IMG/VR virus record: IMGVR_UViG_3300010389_000019
Span: 1 to 54,231 of that record
From: a virus
Length of the DNA stretch: 54,231 nucleotides
Strand: one strand, 5' to 3'
Positions 33,649 to 47,200 of this stretch are shown here, piece after piece. A program made the position numbers and the translations under genes. The notes below the pieces were generated by a model. That model did not search any database, was not told the origin of the DNA, and worked only from the letters and a program-made list of their open reading frames with translations. Within the stretch, counting starts at the first letter, position 1. Each line of letters begins with the position of its first letter.

Positions 33649-35205
33649 CTAGAATTGCAAAATAACCTTGATATCTTCTTTTTGGTTAGTCGATCTTGTA
33701 ATAGATGGTCTATTATCGACGTAAATTATGTTTCCAGAATATTTCTCAACCTCAGGTTGTGCCACACCATTCACGAAAGACTGACCAAGATTGTAAGTCC
33801 TATTATTTATTACCGTAGTAATACCCGAAAACCCTGTGTCAATACGCAATCCTGTACTCACTTCGTCGTTGTAAATGAGAGTTGAACCGCCAACTCCAAC
33901 AGTGCCAAAGGCGTTCAATTGGAATCCATAATCTGGACTGGTGTTTTGAGTACCATCGGTATTAAAACCTGCCATACTCTTGTCTTGCCAATACTTAAGA
34001 ACACCAGTTACATTGTCATAAGACACGACACGACCAACAGCAGTTGACGCAACACCAACTGTTTGAGTAACAAAAGAGTCTGCAGTTGGGGCAAAGGTTG
34101 TTGATGCTGACCCAGTAAGTCTGAGAGCATAAACACCGCTTGCTTTATCTAGGTTCAAATTGGATGATGAGTCATATGCTTTGGGATTCTCAACAATACC
34201 AACTCTTGCAATTTCATTTCCAGTGATAAAGTCTGGATTTTCTAAGTCGTTCTCAATTCTAGAATAAATTAGAACGTTCTTAGCACCCAACTCACGATAA
34301 ATGTCGGCACCATGACCACCTTGGGGTGGAATGATGACATCAAATGTTGGAGATGTAGATCCAGTTGGAACACTGCCTCCAACAAGATCTATGGTGCCAT
34401 ATGTGTATCCATTACCACCTTTTGAAATATTGATTGACTCAACTTTGGAGTCATTACCGATGATAATAGTTGCTTCAGCACCTCTTCCATTTCCTTTGAT
34501 GGGAACTCTTGTGTAAGTTCTATTTGCAGTACCAAGACCAACTCCCCTGTTGGTAACTGTGACGATTTTTAACTGTCCACTGGTAGCAGCATTCTCTCTT
34601 ACTGCAGCATTGTCTGTGCTTGTATTCCAATCTGATGGAACTGGAATAAATTCAACTGAATCAAACTTTACAATATCTGCAGGGTTGATTGTATAGAGAT
34701 ATTTCCAAACATATCCATCACCACTGGTTCCTGCCGCTCTTGGTTCTAAGTCGGTAAAGTCTGGTTGATCTAGGGATGGTCTTCCAGATGTATTTTCAGG
34801 ATCAGTGCCGTTCTGTAAGCAAATATAAACTTTATAGTTGCTATTCATTACATAATAATTTGCATCATACAAATGTGTTGCATTTGATGGCAATGACAGA
34901 TTATCTCTAGAGATATCATGTCTGTACATATCATAGGTCGTGCCAGATGTCCAATCAATCTTCCTCACAACTCTTCTTACGTCATTAGACGTAATTTTTT
35001 TGAGAGAAATGATTGTATCCCAGATATCATCTTCATTCTGAAAACTATCCTTTGGGGCAGGAGGACTAGTATTCCAAGTAGAACTAATTTCAGTAGCGTT
35101 TGGTAGACCAATGAAGGAATAGTAAGCATTTGCCGTAGATCCTACGGCAGTGACAAAGTTCTTTGCACTTAATATTCTAAATTGATCAGTTATAATTGCT
35201 GACAT
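33649..35205 (-). CDS. 8: Baseplate wedge protein, T4 gp8-like
   Basis: 518 residues against 334 in T4. N-terminus IITDQFRILSAKNFVTAVG corresponds to IVTSKFRTEKMLNFYNSIG. DDIWDTIISLKKI then VVRKIDWTSG corresponds to TDMWTHMMGTVKV then VIPRRDWGD. SGDGYVWKYLYTINPADI matches EPGDGYVWEYLFEIPPDV, and the end GNIIYVDNRPSITRSTNQKEDIKVILQF-like region matches GEMIYMENRPPI of T4. gp8 is a dimeric wedge component binding gp6, gp7 and gp10. The extra length is in the C-terminal half and includes a SKGGNGYTYG unit. Late promoter at 35224-35232. Confidence 0.93.
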   Translation of the reverse strand: MSAIITDQFRILSAKNFVTAVGSTANAYYSFIGLPNATEISSTWNTSPPAPKDSFQNEDDIWDTIISLKKITSNDVRRVVRKIDWTSGTTYDMYRHDISRDNLSLPSNATHLYDANYYVMNSNYKVYICLQNGTDPENTSGRPSLDQPDFTDLEPRAAGTSGDGYVWKYLYTINPADIVKFDSVEFIPVPSDWNTSTDNAAVRENAATSGQLKIVTVTNRGVGLGTANRTYTRVPIKGNGRGAEATIIIGNDSKVESINISKGGNGYTYGTIDLVGGSVPTGSTSPTFDVIIPPQGGHGADIYRELGAKNVLIYSRIENDLENPDFITGNEIARVGIVENPKAYDSSSNLNLDKASGVYALRLTGSASTTFAPTADSFVTQTVGVASTAVGRVVSYDNVTGVLKYWQDKSMAGFNTDGTQNTSPDYGFQLNAFGTVGVGGSTLIYNDEVSTGLRIDTGFSGITTVINNRTYNLGQSFVNGVAQPEVEKYSGNIIYVDNRPSITRSTNQKEDIKVILQF

Positions 35206-35223
35206 TTTACACAGGTTTTTCTT

Positions 35224-35232
35224 TATTTATTA
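35224..35232 (-). promoter_or_regulatory. Late promoter TAATAAATA
   Basis: Minus-strand AATAAATA (7 of 8 to T4 late -10) 19-27 bases before the gp8 start, in the 55-base gap after the gp7-like gene. Confidence 0.55.
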
Positions 35233-35260
35233 CTCAAGATGGAAATGATTTTTCATTTAT

Positions 35261-38200
35261 TTAGACCAGGTAGTTTCTATTCTCTAGAGGAAGAACCCTT
35301 CTGACGTATGCAGAGGTTTTGATTCCTACGACACCATCATCTCCATAGAAGTTAAATTCACGTCCAGATGATCTACCAGTCACTCCCAGTTTGCCCCAAC
35401 TGTAAACTCCAAGATTGTCATCAAAACTACCAGAGATGTTGCTCTCACTGATCTTACAATAAACTCTTCTGACAGTTGTTGTGATACCTGCAACCACGAC
35501 ATCCTCAGCACCAGTTCTAACTGCTTGATAAACGCCATCACTGTTGTGAGTTACAATTCCAATTACAGAGTTGTCAATTCTCAGAGGATTGTAGTTGGAT
35601 GTAGTAACAGCAACACCAGTTCCATAGACAGTAAAGTAGTCTCCACCAACAATTTGACTGATAGTGATTGCAGTTCCAACAATCGTTGTATCTCTTAGAT
35701 ATGAATCAAATGGAATGTGAATGTCAAATGCAATTTCACTAGGATTGACATTGGATGTTTGGATTCCGACAATGGTTCCAAAATCACCAGTGTAACTGAC
35801 ATTATCAATGGTCTCAATAATTGCTTGTGGATGAGCAATTAATACATTTGGTGCTTGCGTATATCCAGTTCCTGCATTTGTAATAGAGATGGATCCAACG
35901 GTTGCTCCAGACAAGGTTGCAGTTGCAGTTGCAGTTGTTCCAACTCCAACGGGACTTTCAAAGGTCACTACAGGTGCCTGAGTATATCCAACACCCGCAT
36001 TTGTGATTGTTACCCCAGTTACATTACCACCAGCATTGATGGTAGCAGTTGCTGTAGCAGACTCTTGTGTATCCAGAGTCATTACCTGAATGGTAGTTCT
36101 GGTCTTTGGTGGAGATGGATTTTCGTTTAGTGAGTCAAAGAATGTTCTTGCGTTCAAGACATAAATTGATTGATCGTTAGGGGATACTGGTTGAATGACA
36201 TTTGTTGCTGGGAAGATCGTTGCTTCGTATTCCTCGCGTGATTTATCAACGCTTTGTCCATTGATAGTGGTATCTTCTCTTTGCTTACACCAGATAACTG
36301 GTCTAAGTTCTCCAGTTGTAATAATGCCAGGACCACTATATGTGTTTGTGGTCACAACATCAACAGAGTCAATTGAGAATACTGTTCTTGAATCTTCTCT
36401 TTCCAGTGGATTGTCGCTGGTTAGTGTTAATTTGTCTCCAATCTTAACAGTTTCAAGGATATCATTTTCAATAACATCAACAGATTCATTTCCGCGATAG
36501 AAGATAATTGTGCAGAGATCACCTGTTTGTGGTGGTTCCGTAAACACGATTGTACTTCCACCATTAAACTCATATGCCTCACCTGGAACTTGTAAAATAT
36601 TATCAATAAAGACTAATAAAACTTGATCAAGATCAACATTATTGACACCAATAATAGATTGTCTTATACCATCAATTGCGAGGGGGAATTCTCTTTCAAA
36701 TCCATTAAAGAGGTTGTCAATCTTGTCAAAGACTAAGAAGTTGCCAAGAGTCCATCCACTAAACTGTTGAGAGTATGTGTCAGATACAGTAACCTCAAAC
36801 GGTTCAAATGTCTTACTGGTGTCAGTTGGAATACCAATGGTTCCACCAATTGCAACTGTTAGACGATCTCCAAAGGTGTATCCGAGACCACTGTTAATAA
36901 TAATGCTGTCGATAACACTGGATCCTTGTCCAACAACAATACTTGCAGTTGCTCCAGTTCCAATACCAGTAGTTCCACTCACATAATCCAATGCAAGATT
37001 CTCATATGAATATGGAGCATCAAATACAACCTCAGGGGGATTTGATGCTGTATAACCAGATCCTGGATTTGTAATTTGTACACTAACTACATTGCCATTC
37101 AAGACTGATGCAATACCAACTGGAGTCAGAGTTGAGAGACCCACAGTAGACGTTGCAAGAGAAACATTTACGGTTTGTAGACCAGATCTGTATCCAGATC
37201 CAGTAAGACCAATTGCAATTGATTCAATAGTTCCCGCGATTGAGACTACTGCAGTACCACCCGCTGCAACTAATGGTTGATATCCATTACCATAAGTGGT
37301 TCCTATAGATACAATCTGTCCTCCGATTGGAGCACCATTAAAGAAGATTGATGTGACACCAACAGTCTCCTCCATATACTGATTTTGTATAATTGGTTGA
37401 GCACTAAATCTTGTTGGTGACTGGAATATACCTTCTAAAAGAACGATGCCATTATTTGTAGAGATGCCAGTAAGAGATGATGCATTTCCTGTTGACAGAG
37501 TAAACTCTGTACCAACTCCAGTAAATTCTGGAGTAATATCATTCAAGATGTAATTGTCATTGTACGTGTCAACGTTTCCATTTGGAGTTCCACCCTTCAT
37601 AAAGGATCTTCCACTAAATGTTGATCTTGTAGTGATACCAACCCAATATCTGTCATCTGGATCATTTGATGATGTTCCAATTGGATCTGGACCATAAGGA
37701 GCAGTAGCAAAGTTAACAGTATTGCCAACAATGTTGTAGTTACCAACAACCTTTTCAATAGCAGCATTGCCCGTATGGACACCAATATTGGTTCCCATCC
37801 ATCCTCTTCTTACTCCAACTTTGTTGGTAACATCATTAACAGTATCGATGAACATTATCTCTTCATCAATTTGTACCAGATCTCCAGACTTATAGTCCTC
37901 AACACTAGTAAAGTCTAGGATATCATCAAATGTGCTTGCAGTCGTAGAGATAGTGGTGGAAGGAGTTGTCTTTACAATAGGAGATTGGATAATATTATCA
38001 ATCGACAAAACAACTCTTTGATTCTGTTTTGTTGATGCTAGTCTGTGTGATACACCAATACCAGTTGATGTAAAATCAAGAGGTCTTGGTGGGATTGCAA
38101 GAGCATCGGATGCTGCTGCAGCAACCTTTACGGTCACATCGTCAATCTTAATAATGTAGAGATTGGTTGGGAGGATATCAGTCGATCCAATTCCAGCAAT

Positions 38201-41200
38201 GTTAACTGTAGCAATTCCAATTGGCGCAAAACCACCAATGCTTGGTGATGAGTAAGTAACTTCCTCACCAGTCACAAAGAAGTGCTCTGCAAGATTGATT
38301 GAGTTTGCGACCACATTTACAACCCCATTATCAGTTGTAGATCCTGTTCTTGGATCAGTGGTAGGTGCAAAATATCTATGGAAAATGTCCTTGGTTTTAT
38401 GCTTCAGTTCAAATGCGCGAGTAATGTCAAGTTCTGTACCAATGTAGTCTCCAAATCCACTATTAATTGATCCATTGCTGAATCCAATACCAGTATCATT
38501 ATTAAAGTTATCAACTAAACGCATTGAATGCTGATAAACTTTGACATCTACGTCAATGTTTGCATTTGGTGTATAAAGAATCTTGACAGTATCATTTGTG
38601 CAAGCAATACCAACGGTTCCAAGTCCAGATGATGTCAGAACATTGCCAAACTCAGAGATTGACTGGTCTAGATCATCCTGAACCGCCATCAACTCAAAAA
38701 TTTCTTGCTCATCATTAGTTGAGTCTGTGACGCCAACAAGCAGATATCCTCCATTAAAGATGTCTGATGACCATCCTGCAATTCTGGTTGCAACTGGAGC
38801 GGTTGATGATGCGATACTGGTTCTAATTGTTTCAACTGTATTGGTGTTGAATGTCATAGATCCAATACCAGTTGCCTCAGTAATACCAAGACCAACAGTC
38901 AGTGCGTTAACAGTTCCAGCAACACCCGCATGTGGATAGAAGTTGAGAATCATCCTCTCACTGTTGAATCTGATGTTTTTGAAACCATAGGTATCAAAAT
39001 CATTACCACTGTTTGCATTCTGTTGGAATCTAAACAGTGTTGATGCAGTTTTTGCTGCATCTGGGATGAGTTTTGTGTGCGTAGTTAAACCACCTGCGCC
39101 GTTGTATGGAACAATGATTCCAGTATTTACATAATTTGAACCACCATCAATGCTGTATCTTAGACTAATGCCATCTGTTACTTCTGGTGCCTCGCCACCA
39201 TTACTGTCATTACCAACAATCGCGTAAACATTAACATCATCAAATGTTCTTGCATCAATGGGTCCAAGTGTCAGTTGTCTTTGTCCATCTCCAGTAAATC
39301 GAGTATGGTCTCCAATATTAAATCCACCAAAAGGACCAGATCCAGATCCACCAGTTGATGTGATGATACCAGAGAAGTTGGCATATCTTGAGGTGCTAAT
39401 AGTTGCTACAACTTTATTTGGTATGGTTGCATCATAAGTTCCAAGTCCCACTGTAGATGTGGCAACCAGATTCAAATCGGTTAAATTGCCGTACTCAGAC
39501 ATTCCAACGTTTCTAGCATTATCTCTCAGTAGTGTAATCTCATCAAATTGATGGAAGTTATCTGTAGATGATGCAGATACAATAACCTTTGCTCCACTGT
39601 ATGTCTTAGCAATGCTTACAACAGGGAAAGTTGCAATACCAGTAGTGATTGCAGTTTGTGAGGTATAGATGTCAGCAACAGATCCTACGATAGTGCTACC
39701 AATACCTGCCAAAACGTCATTGTTAGCATATGATGCCAAACTAACATCATAGTTATTAACAGCAGTCTTAACTGGATAGAATCTAAGTACTCCTTCTCTG
39801 TTAGTGATTGTAAAGTCAAATGATCCTAGGTCAGATAAAGTCTCAACTCTTCCATACTGATTCAAGAATCCCTGAGACTCATTTTGAAGGACAGAGACCA
39901 TCATCAATTGTCTTTCGTTTGTAAATCGTCTATCTTTAACGTATGTAATGTACTTTCTTGATCTATCAGTAAGTGGATAGGTGTCTACGTCAGAGAATGG
40001 ATCTACTCTTGCGTCACTCTTGAATTGATCACCAATATCATCAATACTGAGAACTCTATTGCCAATAGACTCAAAGTAATTTTGAATCAGTTGACTATTA
40101 AAGATAATCTCATCAGATGAGATAGTTCCATTGATAATAAGATTATTTTCTGATGCAAGATCCCAGTCAAAATAACAGTTGGTGTCAACCTCTCTGATGA
40201 TGTCAACAACTGATGTTACTGTTCCACCATCTTGGTCAGTTGTAATACCAGTATTAGTATTGTCTTTGCTGAACATCAACAAGTTACTAAACTTCTTCCA
40301 TCCAGCAGGGTGATTGAGACTTTGTACAGGTTCATCCCACTTTTCAAGTGACACTTCGGACTTTAACTCATAAGAGAAGTACTGATAATAGTCACTATCC
40401 TCAACTCTTGAGAGATCGTTGTTTAAGAATCCAGTAAATCTCTTCCAACCTTGCTCAACCTTAGATGAAGATCCAAGATTATATGAACTCTCAAATGCAA
40501 TATTATTTGAAAGGATTGCACGAGTTCCCGATGTTTGCCCTTCTATGTCTTCTCCAACAACAAATGATCCAGTTGGATTAATTACGTTTAGATGACTTGC
40601 AACAGGATTCCATCTGTCAATAATACCAGTTGCTCCACTATCAGACTTAATGGTTTCTCCAATCAAGAATTGATTTTGCTTCAATGTAACATTAAATATT
40701 GGCATAGACTTTTGAGTGACTATCCTTGCAGAGGAGTTGATGGGATCAAATGTACCAACAGTATCTCCAGTCTTCAGATAATCGCCAAGATTATATTTGA
40801 CCTCAGCATTTACGCCACCATACTTTGGATCGATGGCAGTAACAGTAAAGAATGCATAGTTATAATCTTTGGAGTTAAATCCTTTGACATTTGTCCCGAG
40901 TACTGTAGAACCTTCAACAAATATCTTATCTCCAACATTGATTGGGAATCCTCCAACGGTGGCAAATGAACCAACCAATACTGCAGTTACTTCGCTATTC
41001 GATGAGTTATATTTGATTGTATTGATTCCAACTCCATTTGAGTTATTTGTTGGAATAATAATTGGTTCTACATCATAAAGGTCTCTAGTATTCTCTTCAA
41101 TTCTAACCTCAGTATCTCCCAATTTATATGAGAGTCTAACATCAGTGAGTTGATTCTTGGTGATACTATCAAGAACAATCAAGTCCGCTGGATTTGTATA

Positions 41201-44200
41201 TCCCTCTCCAGCACTTGAGATGCCAATTCTACCAAACGATGAGTATCTACCAACGTCAAGGATGTTGGAGATTCTTACAGTTGGTCTTACGCTATTATCA
41301 GATGGATAATCAAATCCAATGTCTTGGATATCTACAGTCTTGAGTTTACCAATACTGGTGCTAACACCATTAAGGATTGCTTCTGTTCCTGCAGCAGATA
41401 CAATATTGCTAATTTCAGGGAGAGACATATAACCACTGCCAGAGGTTACTCTAATTGATGATATTCCACCAATTGCTGTAACAGACGTTGTATCATAACT
41501 CATCACAGACTGATCTGGAGTTTGTGATGCAAATCTTGGTCTACTTCCAATTGTGTAAGTGAATGTAGTTGCTCCAATTGAAGTTACAACATGATCACCA
41601 GTATATGGAGTTGTTACTCTTAAGAGAGTATTTGGATTTGTAATCTTATCATCGTCTTGGATGATGGTATTTTTGTTTGGACCACTACCACCAGGAACTG
41701 GAGTCAGAGCATAGAATAATTGTCCTGGAGTGGATGATGTTGTCTCAAATTCTAATTTTGCATTTGCGTCAATACCAATTACACCAGTTTTAGTCACATT
41801 AAATGCACCAAGATCTTCAGATGTCACATATGGATTTGTGAGAGTTTTATCTGTATACAGATCAAAATTGAATGATGACTCAACTGCACCAGAGGGTGAA
41901 GTATATGCTAAAGATGAGTCAGATAGGTCAAATATAACTTTTTGATTTGGGCAATAGTCAATCTCTGGATTTACTGGCGCAATTGTTCCTCCAAATGTTG
42001 CGGTAAAATTAATAAAGATAGGCAGAGATTTTGTTGCATCAAAGTAAGTATTAGATAATCTAATATTATTATTGTCAAATACAACAACATAATAGATCTG
42101 ATCATCAACTAATTGACCTGTTGTTCCAGTGAAGATGACTTTTTGCCCATTGTAGAACTTATGTCTATCAATTCTAATAGTATCTCTAGCAACAACAACA
42201 TCACCCACAGTAAATGTTCTTGGATTGATGAGCGTTCTACGATTGTAGTCGTTATATACAACCTTAAATGTCTGAGCAACCCCGACGTTAATGTCAATAT
42301 TGATATTATCTCTCAGTGATAAACCGTGTGTAGATGCTGTAGATACGGTAACGTTATTTTTTTCAATCTGTCCAATAATGACATCAGATCTGACTGTCTT
42401 AAAACTGTGATATACACCAGTGCCAATGCCAATAAACTGTAATATACCTTTATCCAGATTTAAGTCTGATGCAGTTTGAGCAAAAGATACAATGTTATTA
42501 TCAACCCTCTTAACAAAGAGTTCTTGATTCTGAGTTAAAGAAGTGTCTGCTGCAGTATCTCTCTTTACAACAAGTGCTGTACCACCGTTTGAGTTGTAAA
42601 GTACTTTATCGCCAGTTGCCAATCCATGATTCTCAATATAGAGACTTCTTGTTGGAATCTCTTGAGTTACGACACCATTTAAGTATCCAGTGACTCCTGC
42701 ACCAACAAGGGAAGATGTGTCAAAGTCAACTGTGATAGATGTAGAACCTACAGAGAGGACTTTAGCATTTTTAACAGCAAATCCTGGAGATGTTGGATTT
42801 GTGATTGAGACATATCCACCACCAATAAACTTAGAGATATTTTGTGGTGTCTGGAAGTACAGAATTGTAGTGTTTCCAGTATCAAAACTAACGGGTGACT
42901 GATGATTAACTTGGTCTAGGAATAGAGTTGAGGTAATGCCCACACCCCAAGTTGCACCAAGACCAACAGTAATCTCAGGTTCAAAGTAAAGTTGTCTATC
43001 AAGACGAGATGAATCTGACTTCTTGTAGTTTGTAGAGACTTGAACTCTTCTTGATTTTTGTGCAATTGGTGATGCAACAGTATGTGCAACACCAGCAGTT
43101 GAGTTTTGTGCTCTTAGAACACGAATTCTGGACTTGGAGCGATCAACATTGAGAACTTTTACTTGTTCATCGTCAACGGTCAGAATATCATTTTCAAGAA
43201 TAAATGGATGCTGAGGGATGCTTGCAAGAGAGAAATGTGTAACAAAACCTGTGACATTCGCAGTAGAGATGTCTGCAGTCAGTGATAGTGGTGCATCTGG
43301 TAATCTGATTTGTAGATTTTGTCTTAAATCAGTTCTAAATGTTGATAATCCAGTAACTGAAACAAAGTCAAGATTGACCAAATTGTGTGGTTCTGGAGCA
43401 ACACCAACAAATCTTCCAGTGTTGTCTAAAGGTACAAATTCAATACTTTCAACATACGTTGTTGAGTTGGCAATACTAGTGATAGTCTTACCTACAATTC
43501 TTGATATCTTACCAAAAGCACCTCTACCAGTTCCTCCAGTAAAATTGATACTATCGCCTACTTTAAATCCATCTCCAGAATTGTAGATATCAATATTATC
43601 CAATCCACCTGGTTGAGAATATTTTACAACCGATGTTTGTTTTCTTACACTGTTTGGATTAAACAAATATTGATATGAGGCAAAGTCTGATTCAAGTTTG
43701 TATGGTTCAGTATTTCTAAACCAACCACTTGAGTTAATATTGATAGTATTTTGATTTGATGTATTAAGGAAATTAAAATCAATTGGTGTGGACTTAAATG
43801 ACTGTCCTACAACATATGGAAATACTGGAGTCTTAAAGTTTTTAAATGGACCAGACTGAGCATAGGTGTCAGAGACTGTCATGAAGTACGCATAGACACC
43901 ATTTGGAAACTCTGGAGTTACGCAGAATCTACCATTATGTTCATCCAAGTCTCCTGAGTTGTCAAAGATATAATCCTCAACAAACATTCCAAATGGGAAC
44001 TTAGATACTGCTGGTCTTCCAGTCTTTAAGTCTTGTGTATATCCAGAGACCATTCTTCTAACAACTCCGCCAGATGGAGTGTCATATCCATATGGTCCAT
44101 AGATTGGATTGCCATCATATGCCCAACCAATTATAGGAGAGTGATTTGTGCTATCAATTTCTTTACCTGTATTATCAAATGTAATATCTGGTAAAAATGT

Positions 44201-47200
44201 CTCAATACCATTTACAAACCTAGTTCCATAAACTTGTTTTCTAAGTTGTCTTGGTGCATAAAGGTGCGTGTATTCAAGGGATCCAGACGTTTGGTTATAC
44301 AGGACTCCATCATCTGCAGATATCTTCTCTCTTTCTATGAGTCTCTGAACTTCATTCAAGGTCCAAGACTTAATATTTGCCTCAAATTTTGCACCAAGTC
44401 CAGCAGCAACAACTCTTACAGTTGTATTTGATGATTTGTATCCACGTCCTGGACTAATAACAATAATCTCACTCAGGACTCCATTCTTAACAATTGGAGT
44501 AAAAATCGCTCCGAGACCATCGCCAGAGATTACAAGGTTGGGTGGAGCGTTATATCCAGAACCAGAGTTCTTGATTACTACGTCTTGAATGCCACCTGTT
44601 GTTTGGTCAATGATTGGAATAAGTTCTGCATTCTTGCCACTGTTCAAAGTAAACAATGGTTGTCTATTGTAATTTACAATTGAATCAGAACCATAGTTTG
44701 TACCATTGTTTGAAAGACCAACGGTTTCAATACTTCCTCTGAAGATTGGTTGTATTGACGCATTAAAATCTGAACCAAGATAAACAAGTTCGCTTAAGAC
44801 AAAATATGAAAGATATACAATGTCATTAGCAAAAACTGGAACTAAAATCTCAACAAATGATTGATTAGAAGCATCATAATCTTCAACTGGCAATTTGATA
44901 CCATTGAGATACACATCAATGAGACTGTACTCAGTTTGATGTGGGAAGGTAAATTTAGTTTGGCCATCCTGTGCAGTGAAAGTTGCTTCCTTTCTAATGA
45001 CATCAGGATAACCAATCAGTTCAACTGTATCTCCAGCAGTTGCTCCTTGGTCTAAGATAACCGCAGTTCCAGTGTCAGACTCATAATCTCTTGCTGGTAG
45101 TTTTACACCATTTAACAGGACATCTAAGTTTCCTGGAGAATATATGAATGGGAAGTTAGTTTGTCCAGCACCCGCTGTAACCTCTGTATATTGCGTTCTA
45201 ACAGTGGAGGCATAACTTACCATCTCCACTATCTCTGTGCCGTTTGCAGGGGATTGTAGGACTATCTGAGTGCCTGATGTGGCATCATAGTCAACACTAT
45301 TCAACCTGACACCATCCATGAAGACATCAAGCAGTTGTGGATTGCTTGGTCTTACAGGATATCCAAAAGTAAAATCAGTTTGTCCTGCAGTTGCAATCTC
45401 AGTAACAATTCCCGAACGAATAGTTCTAGAGTCAACGATAATACTCTCAGTCGTGGTGACGGTTGTAAGTCCGACAATACCTTTGATTTTTACTTTAATT
45501 GGTTCATAGTTAAATGAGTGAGTTCCACTACCCCGTGATCTGAGGTCTACGTATTCTCTTGCATTGTAATACTGTGCTCTGGTAGTTGATCCAATACCAA
45601 CTTGAGACAGATAGAACTGGTTATTATCATATGCAGTGACATAGTAAGACTGTGCTGTGGAGAGACCCAAAATCTCATTTCCACTGGTGTTATATGTGAT
45701 TATATCCCCACTCTTATATCCATGATTGCGGATATTGATCAAGTTGCTAGCGGTGTTAATACCAGTTGGTGCAACTCGTCTCAATTTATTTTCATAATTT
45801 TTACCACTATCAATTACTCTAATAGAACCTACTTTCTTTCTATAGTTAACAGTTCTGAGAGTATGTCCACCAATACCAAATGATGTCAGGTCAATAACAT
45901 TTTTACCAGTTACCGCGTCAACTTGTGTCTTATAGAGTTTGACTCTGTAAGCATCAACAACACCAACATAATACTCAGAGTTACTCTCCAAACCGCCAAT
46001 TGGAGTTAGTCCATTTGTTTCGTAGAATACGTGCTCACCATCTCTAAATTTGTGTGGTGATCCAATTGCAATAGTATTGAGGGGTAGGTCAACTTGGTTT
46101 GCTGATGCAATCGAGTTAAATGTAACCTCGTGGATAAAGTTTGCAAGAGTTGCCTCTGCCTTTGCTCCAGTTCCATTACCACCAGTGATTGTTACAACTG
46201 GAACTTCCAAATAATCGGAACCTGGATCAATAATTTCAATTCTTTCAAGTCCACCTTTAACGGACACATTACCAGCTGCTGCACTTCCAACACTATCAGT
46301 AATACTTAGAACTGGTGGGTTAATGATATCATATCCATCACCTTCAGCAATAACTTCAACATCATTGATACTACCAAAGTTGACAATATCTTCGCTCTTG
46401 TAACTTCCAACCTCAACACCATTGACAAACATACCAACAGGTGTTGTTTTAATATCAACAATCGTGCCATCATCAATTGGGTCGGAGATTTTTCTCAATA
46501 AACCCTGTGGTTGCAAGGACTTTCCTTTATATCCAAACTTAACTAACTTTCCGTTAGTAATCGTGCCAGTTACAGTAAAGAAGTTGTTTGTTGAGATATT
46601 TGGTCTACTTGCAGCAAGTTTAATTACACTGTTGCTGATGACTTTGACAAAATATACTCCTTCAGATAAGGATAGTCCGCTACCAATCAGGTTTACGGCA
46701 TCTCCAGTTATAAATGGGTGTGAACCAATGTTTAACTCCTCACCAGAGAAAGTTCCAGAGAAAGTAACTGTGTAATTTTCTGGAATAAGAGTCTGATTTG
46801 GATAATAAGGAATTGAGTTTGATGCAACATAAACGTCATCATTATTCAAATATGTATTTTGAACGTTAGTAATAAAATTGGAGATATATGGGTAAGATGA
46901 TGAATTACCCTTTGTCAGACTCCTGGTTATAGTATAAAACTTGGTTGGATCTAATGATGAACCAGAAACTACAAAGGTATCTGGTGTTTTTACTTGTTGA
47001 ACTACAAAAGTTGTGCTAGTCGATGTATTATCTGTAAGAGTTACAGTGTCTCCAAGTACAATGCCATTATCATCATATGTTTTTACATCGTAAGTTAATG
47101 CTGCTGATTGAGCAGTAATACTTTCAACTGTAAATGTTGTTTTATGATTATATTGCCAAATTGTTGTCTTTTTGCTTTGATCAGTATCACCTAAAGTCTT

